Source: Pacificibacter maritimus (GTDB taxonomy: Bacteria > Pseudomonadota > Alphaproteobacteria > Rhodobacterales > Rhodobacteraceae). Taken from it: 64,000 nt of DNA. Every line of letters begins with the position of its first letter. Within the stretch, counting starts at the first letter, position 1. The notes under the pieces are model-generated. The model was not told the DNA's origin. It saw nothing but the letters and a program-made list of their open reading frames with translations, and did no database searches. Location: positions 62,001-126,000 of the forward strand of contig NZ_RKQK01000001.1 of the NCBI RefSeq assembly GCF_003814915.1, given 5' to 3'. Position numbers and translations under genes: made by a program. Of this stretch, positions 25,317-33,522 are shown in pieces.

Positions 25317-26720
25317 ATGCGTTTAAAATTTGGGGCAGGGCGGTCGCTGGCTGCAAGTATGTTTGCTATGGTTGTGGCGCTTAGTCCCGCGGCTTTGAGT
25401 GCAGAAAGCCTTGGCGATGCTTTAGCCTCTGCATATAAAAACTCTGGTTTACTTGAACAAAACCGCGCCAATCTACGTGCAACAGATGAAGGCGTCGCGG
25501 CCGCTGTCTCTGCTATGCGTCCAACGCTTGGTTACACTGCGAGCGCTGGATATGACGCGGTCGGCGGTGGCGCTGGCGCTTGGGCAAAGTCTCTTGAATT
25601 TTCGGCCAGTATGACCCTGTTTACATTTGGTAAAAACAAGTTGAGCGTTGATGCCGCAAAAGAAACGGTACTGGCGACACGTGCAAGTTTGGTGGCAATC
25701 GAACAAGACGTGTTGGGCGCTGCGATCTCAGCCTATATGGATGTGCGTTATTACGAAGCCCAAGCCAATGTACGTGCCAACTCCGTGCGGTTGAATCAAC
25801 AAAATCTGCGTGCTGCCCAAGATCGCTTTGAAGTGGGGGAAATCACGCGCACTGAAGTCAGCCAAGTCGAAGCACAGCTTGCATCAGCCAGATCTCTAAA
25901 TGCCGCAGCGCAGGGCCAAGTTTTATCCGCGCGCGAAGCATATAAAGTTGCCGTTGGTAATTACCCGTCAAACCTATCGACGCCACCCTCAGTGAAAGTG
26001 CCTGCGAGCACTGTAGACGAAGCTGTGCGTTTGGCCGTTCAGTCGCATCCCGCGATTAAAGCTTTGCAACATAGGATTTCGGCCCTCGATTTGGCAGTGC
26101 AAATTGCTGAGCGCGGCCTGCTTCCTACGGTGTCTGCCTCAGCTTCTCGGACTTACGGCAGTGACTGGAATGACAATGCTTTGACGGTAGAAAATTCGCG
26201 TGACAGTTTTGGGATCGTTGCACGCGGCAACATTTATGCTGGCGGCAACGGGGCATCGGCGATTCGTAAAGCCCAAGCGAACCTAGACGCAGCGCGTGCT
26301 GAATTGCACACATCTGCGCGTCAGGTTGAACAAAATGTTCGGACCGCTTGGTCGATGTTGTCTGTCACTGCAGCCTCATCCAAAGCGACAGCCGCGTCTG
26401 TTCAAGCTCAGCGTGTTGCCTATCAAGGCGTGAAAGAAGAAGCTGACCTTGGCGCTTCAACCACATTAGACGTGTTGGAAGCGGAACAAGATTTGCTTGA
26501 TGCACAGGTTCTTGCAATTCAAGCGCGGATCAATAGCGAAAGTGCAGTCTTTTCACTGTTAAGTGCTATGGGTCTTTTGACAGTCAGCCATTTGAACTTG
26601 GATGTGCCAGTTTATGATCCTGCCGCTTATTATAACGCTGTGAAAACGGCTCCGACCTCAAATATAAGTGCTCAGGGCGAAAAGTTGGATCGCGTTTTGC
26701 AATCTTTGGGTCGCAACTAA
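25317..26720 (+). CDS. tolC: TolC-family outer-membrane channel protein
   Basis: A 467-residue outer-membrane efflux channel. Seen: a signal peptide ending near ALSAES (about 29), and two OEP repeats, each with long Ala/Gln/Glu-rich helices (NQQNLRAAQDRFEVGEITRTEVSQ in the first, AYQGVKEEADLGASTTLDVL in the second) and short beta segments (LGYTASAGYD). It would trimerise to span the outer membrane and periplasm and serve type I secretion and RND pumps, including perhaps the pump at 19.4-23.7 kb. A strong terminator follows. Confidence 0.93.
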   Translation: MRLKFGAGRSLAASMFAMVVALSPAALSAESLGDALASAYKNSGLLEQNRANLRATDEGVAAAVSAMRPTLGYTASAGYDAVGGGAGAWAKSLEFSASMTLFTFGKNKLSVDAAKETVLATRASLVAIEQDVLGAAISAYMDVRYYEAQANVRANSVRLNQQNLRAAQDRFEVGEITRTEVSQVEAQLASARSLNAAAQGQVLSAREAYKVAVGNYPSNLSTPPSVKVPASTVDEAVRLAVQSHPAIKALQHRISALDLAVQIAERGLLPTVSASASRTYGSDWNDNALTVENSRDSFGIVARGNIYAGGNGASAIRKAQANLDAARAELHTSARQVEQNVRTAWSMLSVTAASSKATAASVQAQRVAYQGVKEEADLGASTTLDVLEAEQDLLDAQVLAIQARINSESAVFSLLSAMGLLTVSHLNLDVPVYDPAAYYNAVKTAPTSNISAQGEKLDRVLQSLGRN

Positions 26721-26744
26721 GCAAAAAATGTATTTTGTGAAATT

Positions 26745-26776
26745 AAATCCGCTCAATTTTGTTGGGCGGATTTTCT
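26745..26776 (+). terminator. Intrinsic terminator of tolC
   Basis: AAATCCGCTCAA (26745-26756) pairs with TTGGGCGGATTT (26762-26773), one G-T pair, five-base loop, followed by T-rich sequence. Confidence 0.85.
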
Positions 26777-26837
26777 ATTTGTTGTGTGTCGTACAGAAGA
26801 TGGCTACCATAGAGCGTATAAAACTGGGGGAGTCGGG

Positions 26838-28079
26838 ATGTCTGATCCAATGACAAATATCGATGCGGATGATGTTTTGGCATCCATTCGCAGATTGGTT
26901 TCGGAAACCTATGATCCAATGGCGCGCAAGGCCAAGCCTACTCCTGTGACTGACCGTTTGGTTTTGTCCCCTGATTTGCGTGTGGTCGAAGGCAAAAAAC
27001 CTTCCGAAAATGATCGTGACACGACAGCACAATCGTCAGTCGAGAGGTCGCAAGCCCCCGCAACGACCGTGACCTCAGGTAAAGATATCCAGCCTTTGAT
27101 CCTTGAAGCGCAGGATGCCGTTACCCCTGTTGCTGATGCAAGTGATGAAACGCATGCTGCGCCAATTGCTACCGATGACGATAGCGGTGCCGATGTCAGC
27201 GAGCCCTCAGATAACCAAAATCCGCTGGAAGTGGCGGATGTTGTCAATGAAGATCTGCAGGGTGATGCAGTGCAGTCCGAACGCGGAGAAACGGTCGAAG
27301 ATGCCGTCTTAGCCGCCCAAGCTTTGATGCGCGATGTGCCACAACCTGTCAGCGCTGATACGCCACCGGAGCCGCAAGAAACGACAACGCAGGCAGAGCC
27401 GCATCATGCCCCGTCCACATCGATGAGCATTGAAGAACGCATTGCGGAATTGGAGGCCGCGGTTGAAGAACAACCCGTTGAGGCTGCATTCGAAGATTGG
27501 CAAGCGGATGAAACCGCAGGCTATGATGGCTATGAAGAAGACTATGACGCAGACGAACCAACTGCATTTTCGCCTGCTTGGGCTAATCCGTCCGCACGGG
27601 TTTTGGACTTTCAATCCGCCTCTGCGGCAAAATTCACTCATGCGCAACATACAGATGTTGCGGAAGCACCAGAGCCTGAAGTTGTAGATCAGACAGCAGA
27701 TGTTGCAACAGATCACGCGGATCAAGATCATGACCTAGAAGGCCCAAGTGATTTTGAAGCCTTCGAACATGATGTGCAAAAGGACAAGATGTCTGAGGAG
27801 GCAGAGGCCGCCGAAGCCTCCCCCTTTGAAACCACAGCCGAAGCCCTGCAAGAAAGTGATCATGTCGCCTATAGTGGATCAGAAGACGACGATGATGATT
27901 TAGCTTTGGCGGGCTATTCGGATCAAGAACTTTTGGACGAAGGCGCATTGCGCGATATGATTGCCGAAGTGATCCGCGAAGAGTTGCAAGGCAGCTTAGG
28001 CGAACGCATTACCAGCAACGTCCGCCGATTGGTGCGCCGCGAAGTGCAACGTGCCTTGACCTTGCGTGACTTCGAATAG
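26838..28079 (+). CDS. PopZ-like polar organizing protein (DUF2497)
   Basis: A 413-residue protein with the PopZ plan: an N-terminal segment DDVLASIRRLVSET (about 8-21), a long acidic, Pro/Ala/Asp-rich disordered middle, and C-terminal helices LRDMIAEVIREELQG and RRLVRREVQRALTLRDFE. PopZ forms condensates at the cell pole that hold the chromosome origin and signalling proteins. The middle is much longer than in Caulobacter PopZ and runs to extreme acidity (SEDDDDDLALAG). The ATG at 26838 follows GGGGGAG; the upstream frame extension is not used. The stop abuts the cobQ stop with no base between. Confidence 0.85.
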   Translation: MSDPMTNIDADDVLASIRRLVSETYDPMARKAKPTPVTDRLVLSPDLRVVEGKKPSENDRDTTAQSSVERSQAPATTVTSGKDIQPLILEAQDAVTPVADASDETHAAPIATDDDSGADVSEPSDNQNPLEVADVVNEDLQGDAVQSERGETVEDAVLAAQALMRDVPQPVSADTPPEPQETTTQAEPHHAPSTSMSIEERIAELEAAVEEQPVEAAFEDWQADETAGYDGYEEDYDADEPTAFSPAWANPSARVLDFQSASAAKFTHAQHTDVAEAPEPEVVDQTADVATDHADQDHDLEGPSDFEAFEHDVQKDKMSEEAEAAEASPFETTAEALQESDHVAYSGSEDDDDDLALAGYSDQELLDEGALRDMIAEVIREELQGSLGERITSNVRRLVRREVQRALTLRDFE

Positions 28080-29531
28080 TTACACAGTCTTAGCCAAAGC
28101 GATCAGGTGATCTATATCCATATGAGTTTCAATATGGGTGGCCAGGGCGTCGAGCGTATCGTCCACGCCTGCTTCGAAATTGACATGCGGGTCGGTCAAT
28201 CCGAATTGTGACAGGTAGCTGTGACGGAAATCGTCAGCAGCGAAGAGCCCATGCAGGTAACAGCCTTTGATCCGCCCGTTTTGTGCTGAAGCCCCTTCGG
28301 GACGTCCATCAATATCAAGCCAAGCCTGTACAGAATCTGGCCCTTGGGTGCGGCCGATGTGAATTTCATAGGCCGATAGTCGTGTGCCCGTATCTTTGTC
28401 GATAGCGGTGACTTCGGCCAGCCGTTTGGTGGGGCTCATCACCGTTGTCACATCAAGCAGGCCAAGACCCGCGTGCCGTCCTGCGCGGCCTTCGATGCCC
28501 TGTGGATCTTCAATCCATTTGCCAAGCATTTGATATCCGCCGCAAATTCCTAAAATATGCCCGCCACGGCGCAGGTGGGCTTGTATGTCGATGTCCCAAC
28601 CTTGGGCGCGCAGGTCGGCCAAATCGCTGATCGTCGATTTGGTGCCAAGCAGTAAAATCAGATCGCCATCTAGCGGTAAAGGGCGCCCTGCTTCGATAAT
28701 TTCAATCCGCACATTCGGCTCTGCGGCCAAAGGATCAAGGTCATCAAAATTTGCGATGCGCGATAGGCGTGGCACGATGATTTTGATCGGACCATCGCCA
28801 CTAGAAGCGATATCCATGATGTCTTCTGCTGGCAAACGATGCGCGGCGCTAAACCATGGAATGGTGCCCAGATCGGCCCAGCCTGTCATATCGGAAATGG
28901 CGCTGGCACCGTCTTGAAACAGGCTGACATCGCCGCGAAATTTATTGACGGCAAAGGCTTTAATGCGATCACGATCCTCAACGGGTAACACCGTATGCGT
29001 GCCCACCAGTTGTGCGATCACGCCGCCACGGTCTATATCGCCGATCAGTACGACGGGCACATTTGCGGCCTCTGCAAAGCCCATATTGGCGATATCTCCG
29101 CTACGCAGATTGATTTCGGCGGGGCTACCTGCGCCTTCGATAATGATGAAATCGACATCCTGCGCCAAGCGATGAAAACTTTGCAAAACGGCAGGCATCA
29201 AGGTGGCTTTCATCTTGCCGTAGTCACGCGCTTTCAGGGTTGCGATGCGTTTGCCCTGCACCACAACCTGCGCGCCGATATCTGTTTCGGGTTTGAGCAA
29301 AACAGGGTTCATATCCGTATGGGGGGGCAAACCGCAGGCGCGTGCTTGCAAAGCTTGCGCGCGGCCTATTTCGCCACCGTCCGCTGATACGGCTGCATTG
29401 TTTGACATGTTTTGCGGTTTAAATGGCGCGACCTTATATCCGCGCGCGGTAAGCGCTCGCGCGATCCCAGCGACCAACATGGATTTACCGACATTGCTGC
29501 CCGCCCCTTGAATCATAATCGCTTTTGCCAT
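28080..29531 (-). CDS. cobQ: Cobyric acid synthase
   Basis: A 483-residue glutamine-dependent amidotransferase that amidates four carboxyl groups of adenosylcobyrinate diamide in cobalamin synthesis. Seen: N-terminal dethiobiotin-synthetase-like ATP site GAGSNVGKSMLVAGIARAL, IIEGAGSPAEINLRSGDIAN, DIDRGGVIAQLVGT, and a C-terminal class I glutaminase with HILGICGGYQML carrying the catalytic cysteine and a late YLHGLF histidine. No other cobalamin gene is near it, so it is separated from the rest of the pathway. No cobalamin riboswitch was recognised upstream. Confidence 0.96.
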   Translation of the reverse strand: MAKAIMIQGAGSNVGKSMLVAGIARALTARGYKVAPFKPQNMSNNAAVSADGGEIGRAQALQARACGLPPHTDMNPVLLKPETDIGAQVVVQGKRIATLKARDYGKMKATLMPAVLQSFHRLAQDVDFIIIEGAGSPAEINLRSGDIANMGFAEAANVPVVLIGDIDRGGVIAQLVGTHTVLPVEDRDRIKAFAVNKFRGDVSLFQDGASAISDMTGWADLGTIPWFSAAHRLPAEDIMDIASSGDGPIKIIVPRLSRIANFDDLDPLAAEPNVRIEIIEAGRPLPLDGDLILLLGTKSTISDLADLRAQGWDIDIQAHLRRGGHILGICGGYQMLGKWIEDPQGIEGRAGRHAGLGLLDVTTVMSPTKRLAEVTAIDKDTGTRLSAYEIHIGRTQGPDSVQAWLDIDGRPEGASAQNGRIKGCYLHGLFAADDFRHSYLSQFGLTDPHVNFEAGVDDTLDALATHIETHMDIDHLIALAKTV

Positions 29532-29588
29532 TGCCGCCTCATCTACATCTTTGGAATGTTCTAGTGTGATTGCGGCTTAAGGCAAAGC

Positions 29589-30107
29589 TTAGTCATCGTC
29601 AGGTCCGCGCCTTTTCACATCTTTATAAGCTGTGCCATCAAGGTGATGATAAAAATTGGCGGATGAGGTATCCACCATCAGATCCAAACCGGGATAAAAG
29701 GCGCGTTCGCCTGTGATCCGTGACCCGACTTCCAAGATCACAACATCCTTATCGGTCCTATTTTGCAGACAATGGCCGATCTCAACGCCCGCCTTGAATC
29801 CCGCGCAATCGCCTGGCGCAAGCTCTTGTTCCGTGTCGCCGTAGACCAATGTTGGGTTGCCTTCGACCACATAGACAAATTCGTCTTCGCTTTCGTGCCA
29901 GTGGGGCAGGGCGGACCATGTGTTTGGTGCGAGGCGCGTTAGGTTCACCCCGAATTGGTCCAATCCCACGGCATCGCCGAGCGCCTGCTTTTCGCGGGCC
30001 TTGGTATTTTTATGAAAAGGCGGTGGATAGAGTGTACCAATCTTTTTGGGGGTCGCAGTGATATCAATCTTGCCGCCTTTGGGGGTGTCTGAATTTGTTG
30101 TGCTCAT
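29589..30107 (-). CDS. Cupin-domain protein
   Basis: A 172-residue protein with one cupin-2 barrel (about 60-135). Both motifs are visible: HWHESEDEFVYVVEG with two histidines and a glutamate for metal binding, and ELAPGDCAGFKAGVEIGHCLQN with a third histidine. Similar proteins act in sugar or small-molecule metabolism, but the sequence does not say which substrate is used here. The ATG at 30107 has GAGGAAC in front and is preferred over an ATG five codons upstream. Confidence 0.85.
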   Translation of the reverse strand: MSTTNSDTPKGGKIDITATPKKIGTLYPPPFHKNTKAREKQALGDAVGLDQFGVNLTRLAPNTWSALPHWHESEDEFVYVVEGNPTLVYGDTEQELAPGDCAGFKAGVEIGHCLQNRTDKDVVILEVGSRITGERAFYPGLDLMVDTSSANFYHHLDGTAYKDVKRRGPDDD

Positions 30108-30163
30108 CGTGCGGTTCCTCATCTGTTTGACCAGTATGCGGCATAGAGAGGCGCGGACAAAAC

Positions 30164-30199
30164 AAAAGACGCGCCAAGGTTTCCCGTGGCGCGTCTTTT
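30164..30199 (-). terminator. Strong intrinsic terminator
   Basis: AAAAGACGCGCC (30164-30175) and GGCGCGTCTTTT (30188-30199) are perfect 12-bp arms with a 12-nt loop. On the minus strand it ends with TTTTGTTTTG, 29 nt beyond the stop of the 106-residue protein gene. Confidence 0.93.
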
Positions 30200-30227
30200 C
30201 ATAAGAAATGGCAGTTTCTTTAAGGGG

Positions 30228-30548
30228 TTATGCCGCTTCAGCTTCTTGCTGTGCATTGCGACGTTCGCTTTCTTCGCGAGACAAAGCAACAGAAGTGCGG
30301 ACACCCTTAGATACGAATTCCATCAAGCCAGACACAACCCGTTCGTTTGGGTCGATACCAGAACATGACAATACTTCGCGCCCATCACGTGACCGCGCCC
30401 AACGCGCAATCTGTTCAGGGCCATTGCCGTATTTCTTGTTATCGGCGATCGCATCATCCAAAGCAGCAAGTACAACAGCGGCAAAAAGTTTGCGCGCACG
30501 CTGGCCTTGTTCATAATTGAATGCGGAGCCGTCAACGAAATCAGCCAT
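30228..30548 (-). CDS. Small conserved Rhodobacteraceae protein (DUF6280-like)
   Basis: A 106-residue, soluble, mostly helical protein: ARKLFAAVVLAALDDAIAD, then a polar segment with ARWARSRDGREVLSCSGIDP, then a charged helix ending in an Ala/Glu tail. I recall it as a strongly conserved family of unknown function in Rhodobacteraceae, tentatively DUF6280. It is a single-gene unit with its own strong terminator, opposite in direction to efp, with an inverted repeat in the shared upstream region. No catalytic motif is visible. Confidence 0.75.
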   Translation of the reverse strand: MADFVDGSAFNYEQGQRARKLFAAVVLAALDDAIADNKKYGNGPEQIARWARSRDGREVLSCSGIDPNERVVSGLMEFVSKGVRTSVALSREESERRNAQQEAEAA

Positions 30549-30640
30549 GATTTTTCCTTGTTTTATTGGTCTTGTCTTTTCGGCGTGAGGTGCCTTATGG
30601 CAGGTTCGCGTCGATTCGGATACAGTGTATTTGCATACCT

Positions 30641-30661
30641 GTCATGCGCTAGATGCATGAC
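30641..30661. promoter_or_regulatory. Palindromic site between the 106-residue protein gene and efp
   Basis: GTCATGC (30641-30647) and GCATGAC (30655-30661) are perfect inverted 7-bp arms with a 7-nt spacer, about 93 nt from one start codon and 100 nt from the other. The arrangement fits a dimeric regulator acting on either or both divergent genes. Confidence 0.45.
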
Positions 30662-30760
30662 CAAAACGTAAACGAGACCCATATCCGCGACTTGCGCCAA
30701 ACGGACTGTCCAGATATAGGGTGTGGCAAGTTTTATTCAACCATTAGCGCGGGTATATAC

Positions 30761-31324
30761 ATGCCAAAAATCAACGGTAACGAAATCCGTCCAGGAAATA
30801 CGCTTGAACATGAGAACGGTTTGTGGGTCGCCGTAAAGGTTGATCACGTGAAGCCAGGCAAGGGGGGGGCTTTTGCTCAGGTTGAGCTGAAGAACCTACG
30901 CGACGGCCGTAAATTGAACGAACGTTTTCGCTCTGCGGATAAAGTTGAACGTGTGCGCCTAGAGCAAAAAGACCAACAATTCTTGTACGAATCCGATGGG
31001 ATGTTGGTTTTCATGGACATGGATACCTATGAGCAAGTCGAACTGCCTGCGGATCTGTTGGGCGATCGTCGTCCTTTCTTGCAAGACGGTATGACAGTTG
31101 TGATCGAATACTATGATGTCGAGGCGCTTAACGTCACGGTGCCCCAAAAAGTGACCTGCAAAGTTGTTGAGACTGAGCCAGTGGTCAAAGGTCAAACAGC
31201 CGCCAATTCATTCAAACCAGCGATTTTGGACAATGGCGTAAAAGTCATGGTGCCGCCTTTCGTGGCCCAAGATGAAGACATCGTGGTTAACACAGAAAGC
31301 ATGGAATATTCAGAGCGCGCTTAA
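30761..31324 (+). CDS. efp: Translation elongation factor P
   Basis: A 187-residue EF-P, three-domain ribosomal factor that relieves stalling at proline runs. Seen: [20 protein letters not shown] at the start, the loop [10 protein letters not shown] with K34 at the residue that is modified in many bacteria, and the C-terminal EYSERA. The ATG at 30761 is used; the frame is open 36 codons further upstream but that part is not EF-P. No epmA or epmB gene is nearby. Confidence 0.97.
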   Translation: MPKINGNEIRPGNTLEHENGLWVAVKVDHVKPGKGGAFAQVELKNLRDGRKLNERFRSADKVERVRLEQKDQQFLYESDGMLVFMDMDTYEQVELPADLLGDRRPFLQDGMTVVIEYYDVEALNVTVPQKVTCKVVETEPVVKGQTAANSFKPAILDNGVKVMVPPFVAQDEDIVVNTESMEYSERA

Positions 31325-31343
31325 TCGCGTCGTTATGCAAAAG

Positions 31344-31373
31344 AAAAAGGTCGCCTTCGGGCGGCCTTTTTTA
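31344..31373 (+). terminator. Intrinsic terminator of efp
   Basis: AAAAGGTCGCC (31345-31355), loop TTCG, GGCGGCCTTTT (31360-31370), then more T. UUCG-capped stem with one G-T pair. Confidence 0.93.
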
Positions 31374-31402
31374 TTTACTGTCCACATCAAAAGGAGACAG
31401 AC

Positions 31403-32023
31403 ATGCAGCATTCTAAGCCAAGTGATGACGGTCGCATCAGATGCAATTGGGCGCATATGGCACCTGATTTTCCGCTGTATCAGATCTATCACGACACAGA
31501 ATGGGGCATGCCGCAAGATGATGACCAATGCTTGTTCGAAAAGCTGTGTTTGGAAAGTTTTCAATCAGGTCTAAGTTGGCGAACGATATTGGCCAAACGC
31601 GATAATTTTCGCGCAGCCTTTGATGATTTCGATTTTCATAAGATCGCGCAGTATGATGAAGCAGATGTCGAGCGTTTGTTGCAAAATGCGGGCATCATTC
31701 GCCATCGCGGTAAAATAACCGCAACGATCAATAATGCACAACGCGCGCTCGATCTAATCGCCAGCCAAGGGTCTCTTGGCGCTTATATCTGGCAGTTTGA
31801 ACCCAGCCTGCAAGAAGTGTTGGGTTTAGAGTATCCCGCTGCAACATCGGCGTCTTCTGTGGCCCTGTCCAAAGATCTCAAAAAACGAGGCTGGAAGTTT
31901 GTTGGCCCGACAACCATCTACGCATTCATGCAGTCTATGGGGCTGGTCAATGATCACGCAAGCGATTGCATTTGCCATGCCACATGCGAGGCTGCGCGTG
32001 CGGGATTTATCCGTCCCAAGTGA
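31403..32023 (+). CDS. tag: DNA-3-methyladenine glycosylase I
   Basis: A 206-residue base-excision enzyme that removes 3-methyladenine from alkylated DNA. Seen: RCNWA near the N-terminus (zinc cysteine), YHDTEWGMPQDDDQCLFEKLCLE, SFQSGLSWRTIL, and FVGPTTIYAFMQSMGLVNDH with late zinc-type histidine/cysteine residues (CICHATC). AAGGAG precedes the ATG. The gene ends 17 nt inside the convergent ygfZ gene. Confidence 0.96.
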   Translation: MQHSKPSDDGRIRCNWAHMAPDFPLYQIYHDTEWGMPQDDDQCLFEKLCLESFQSGLSWRTILAKRDNFRAAFDDFDFHKIAQYDEADVERLLQNAGIIRHRGKITATINNAQRALDLIASQGSLGAYIWQFEPSLQEVLGLEYPAATSASSVALSKDLKKRGWKFVGPTTIYAFMQSMGLVNDHASDCICHATCEAARAGFIRPK

Positions 32024-32753
32024 CGCTGGCATCCCCCGCAGTCATCTCGGATTTGGCACGATCAAACCGCAGAAAGGCAATCGCTTGGTTATGCGATTGG
32101 GTGAATAGGGTACCCGCCTCTTTGCCGTCTTTGGAAATCAGTTTGGTGCCAATAGGCGCCTCACCCGTGATGTTGACAGTGGCCAAGCCTTTGCGCAATT
32201 CGGTTTTATGTTTCATGCGTGCGGTGATTTCTTGGCCGACATAGCAGCCCTTGCGGAAATCCACACCGTTTAGCCGCTCAAAACCGACCTCTAACAAATA
32301 GCTGTCAGGCGTAAGCTCAATCCCAGTTTCGGGAATGCAATAGGCCACACGAATGGCATCCCAATCCACATCTTCACTAGGGCGACCATCATAGGCACGC
32401 CAGCCTAACGCATCGTGGCGCGGGTCTGCAAAGGCGCCGTCTTCGGGCGTACCTAATCCGCGTGACACAGTGATATCAGTCATCTCAAGCGTCACATTTG
32501 ATCGCATTTTATACATCGTCAATCGCTTGAGCAAAGCAGGAGCTTCTTGGGTTTTGACGTCAATCCAAATGGTGTCGCCTTGTGGGACCAAAAAGAAATC
32601 GACCATGAACTTACCTTGTGGCGTCAAAAGGGCTGCATAGACAGATTTCTCGCTGAGTTTACTCACGTCATTTGACACCAGACCTTGCAAGAATTTGACG
32701 CGGTCTGGTCCTGTGACGGCGATAACGCTGCGATGGGCTGCATTTTGGGTCAT
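32007..32753 (-). CDS. ygfZ: Folate-binding YgfZ/CAF17-family protein
   Basis: A 248-residue GcvT-fold protein that helps assemble or repair iron-sulfur enzymes with tetrahydrofolate. Seen: the family signature KGCYVGQEITARMKHKTELRK near 195-215, DRVKFLQGLVSNDVSKL near the N-terminus, and the GRPSEDVDWDAIRVAY segment. The ATG at 32753 with AGGA upstream is used; the frame runs on for 97 codons into the glycosyltransferase gene but that part is its antisense. Its 3' end overlaps tag by 17 bp. Confidence 0.92.
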   Translation of the reverse strand: MTQNAAHRSVIAVTGPDRVKFLQGLVSNDVSKLSEKSVYAALLTPQGKFMVDFFLVPQGDTIWIDVKTQEAPALLKRLTMYKMRSNVTLEMTDITVSRGLGTPEDGAFADPRHDALGWRAYDGRPSEDVDWDAIRVAYCIPETGIELTPDSYLLEVGFERLNGVDFRKGCYVGQEITARMKHKTELRKGLATVNITGEAPIGTKLISKDGKEAGTLFTQSHNQAIAFLRFDRAKSEMTAGDASVTWDG

Positions 32754-32832
32754 GATCATTCCTTTGTTCCTGCAAAACATATAGGATCTTTTCAACGAGA
32801 CACCAGTGGCCCGAGCACAAAGAAAGTTCACA

Positions 32833-33522
32833 ATGCGCGCACCTATTTCTGTCATCATCCCGACTTTGAATGTGGCTGCCAATCTGCCCGATTGTTTAGC
32901 CCGAACGATGGAAGGCCTTAACGCAGGGGCTTTGCGCGAATTGGTGATTTCAGATGGCGGGTCAAGTGATGACATCAGTACATTGGCGCATGCTGTGGGG
33001 GCAGAACTGGTAACAGGTGAAGCGGGGCGCGGGGGGCAACTCATCCGTGGCGCTCAGGCTGCGCATGGTGAATGGCTGTTGTTCTTACACGCTGACACTT
33101 GGTTGCCCGAAGGGTGGTCAGAGGCGGCTTTAGATCATATCCAAGCCCATCAATCTGGGGCGCATAAGGCAATGGCGTTTTCTTTGTCTTTTCGGTCCAC
33201 TGCACTTATGGCACGGATCACAGCAGGCTGGGCCAATCTGCGCAGTCGCAGGTTTGGCTTGCCCTACGGGGATCAAGCTTTGCTTATTTCGCGCGCGCTT
33301 TACGATCAGATCGGCGGCTATCCCGATCTGCCTTTGATGGAAGATGTTGCGATCGCGCGCAAACTGAAAGGCCAGATTGTGATCAATCCGCTTTGCGTCC
33401 AAACAGACCCAGCGCGCTACCAATCCAACGGCTGGCTGCGCCAAGGGGGCCAGAACCTGTGGCGGCTGTTTCGGTATTTGATCGGCGTCGATCCCGCGCA
33501 GCTACACCGCGATTATCGGTGA
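32833..33522 (+). CDS. Family 2 glycosyltransferase, TIGR04283 type
   Basis: A 229-residue GT-A fold transferase. Seen: PISVIIPTLNVAANLPDCLA, ISDGGSSDD, the DxD-like LFLHADTWLP and YGDQALLISRALYDQIGGYP followed by MEDVAIARKL. These match the short glycosyltransferases often paired with radical-SAM/selenium-related genes and implicated in arsenosugar synthesis; none of those partners is adjacent. The ATG at 32833 is chosen over a GTG at 32806. The last 140 bp overlap the end of the convergent ABC exporter gene. Confidence 0.88.
   Translation: MRAPISVIIPTLNVAANLPDCLARTMEGLNAGALRELVISDGGSSDDISTLAHAVGAELVTGEAGRGGQLIRGAQAAHGEWLLFLHADTWLPEGWSEAALDHIQAHQSGAHKAMAFSLSFRSTALMARITAGWANLRSRRFGLPYGDQALLISRALYDQIGGYPDLPLMEDVAIARKLKGQIVINPLCVQTDPARYQSNGWLRQGGQNLWRLFRYLIGVDPAQLHRDYR

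Noticed and set aside
29532-29588. Cobalamin riboswitch before cobQ
   Set aside because: The gap to the cupin gene is only 57 nt and no B12-box-like sequence is present.
30653-30760. N-terminal extension of EF-P by 36 codons
   Set aside because: EF-P proteins begin MPKINGN; the upstream codons cover the divergent promoter and the palindrome.
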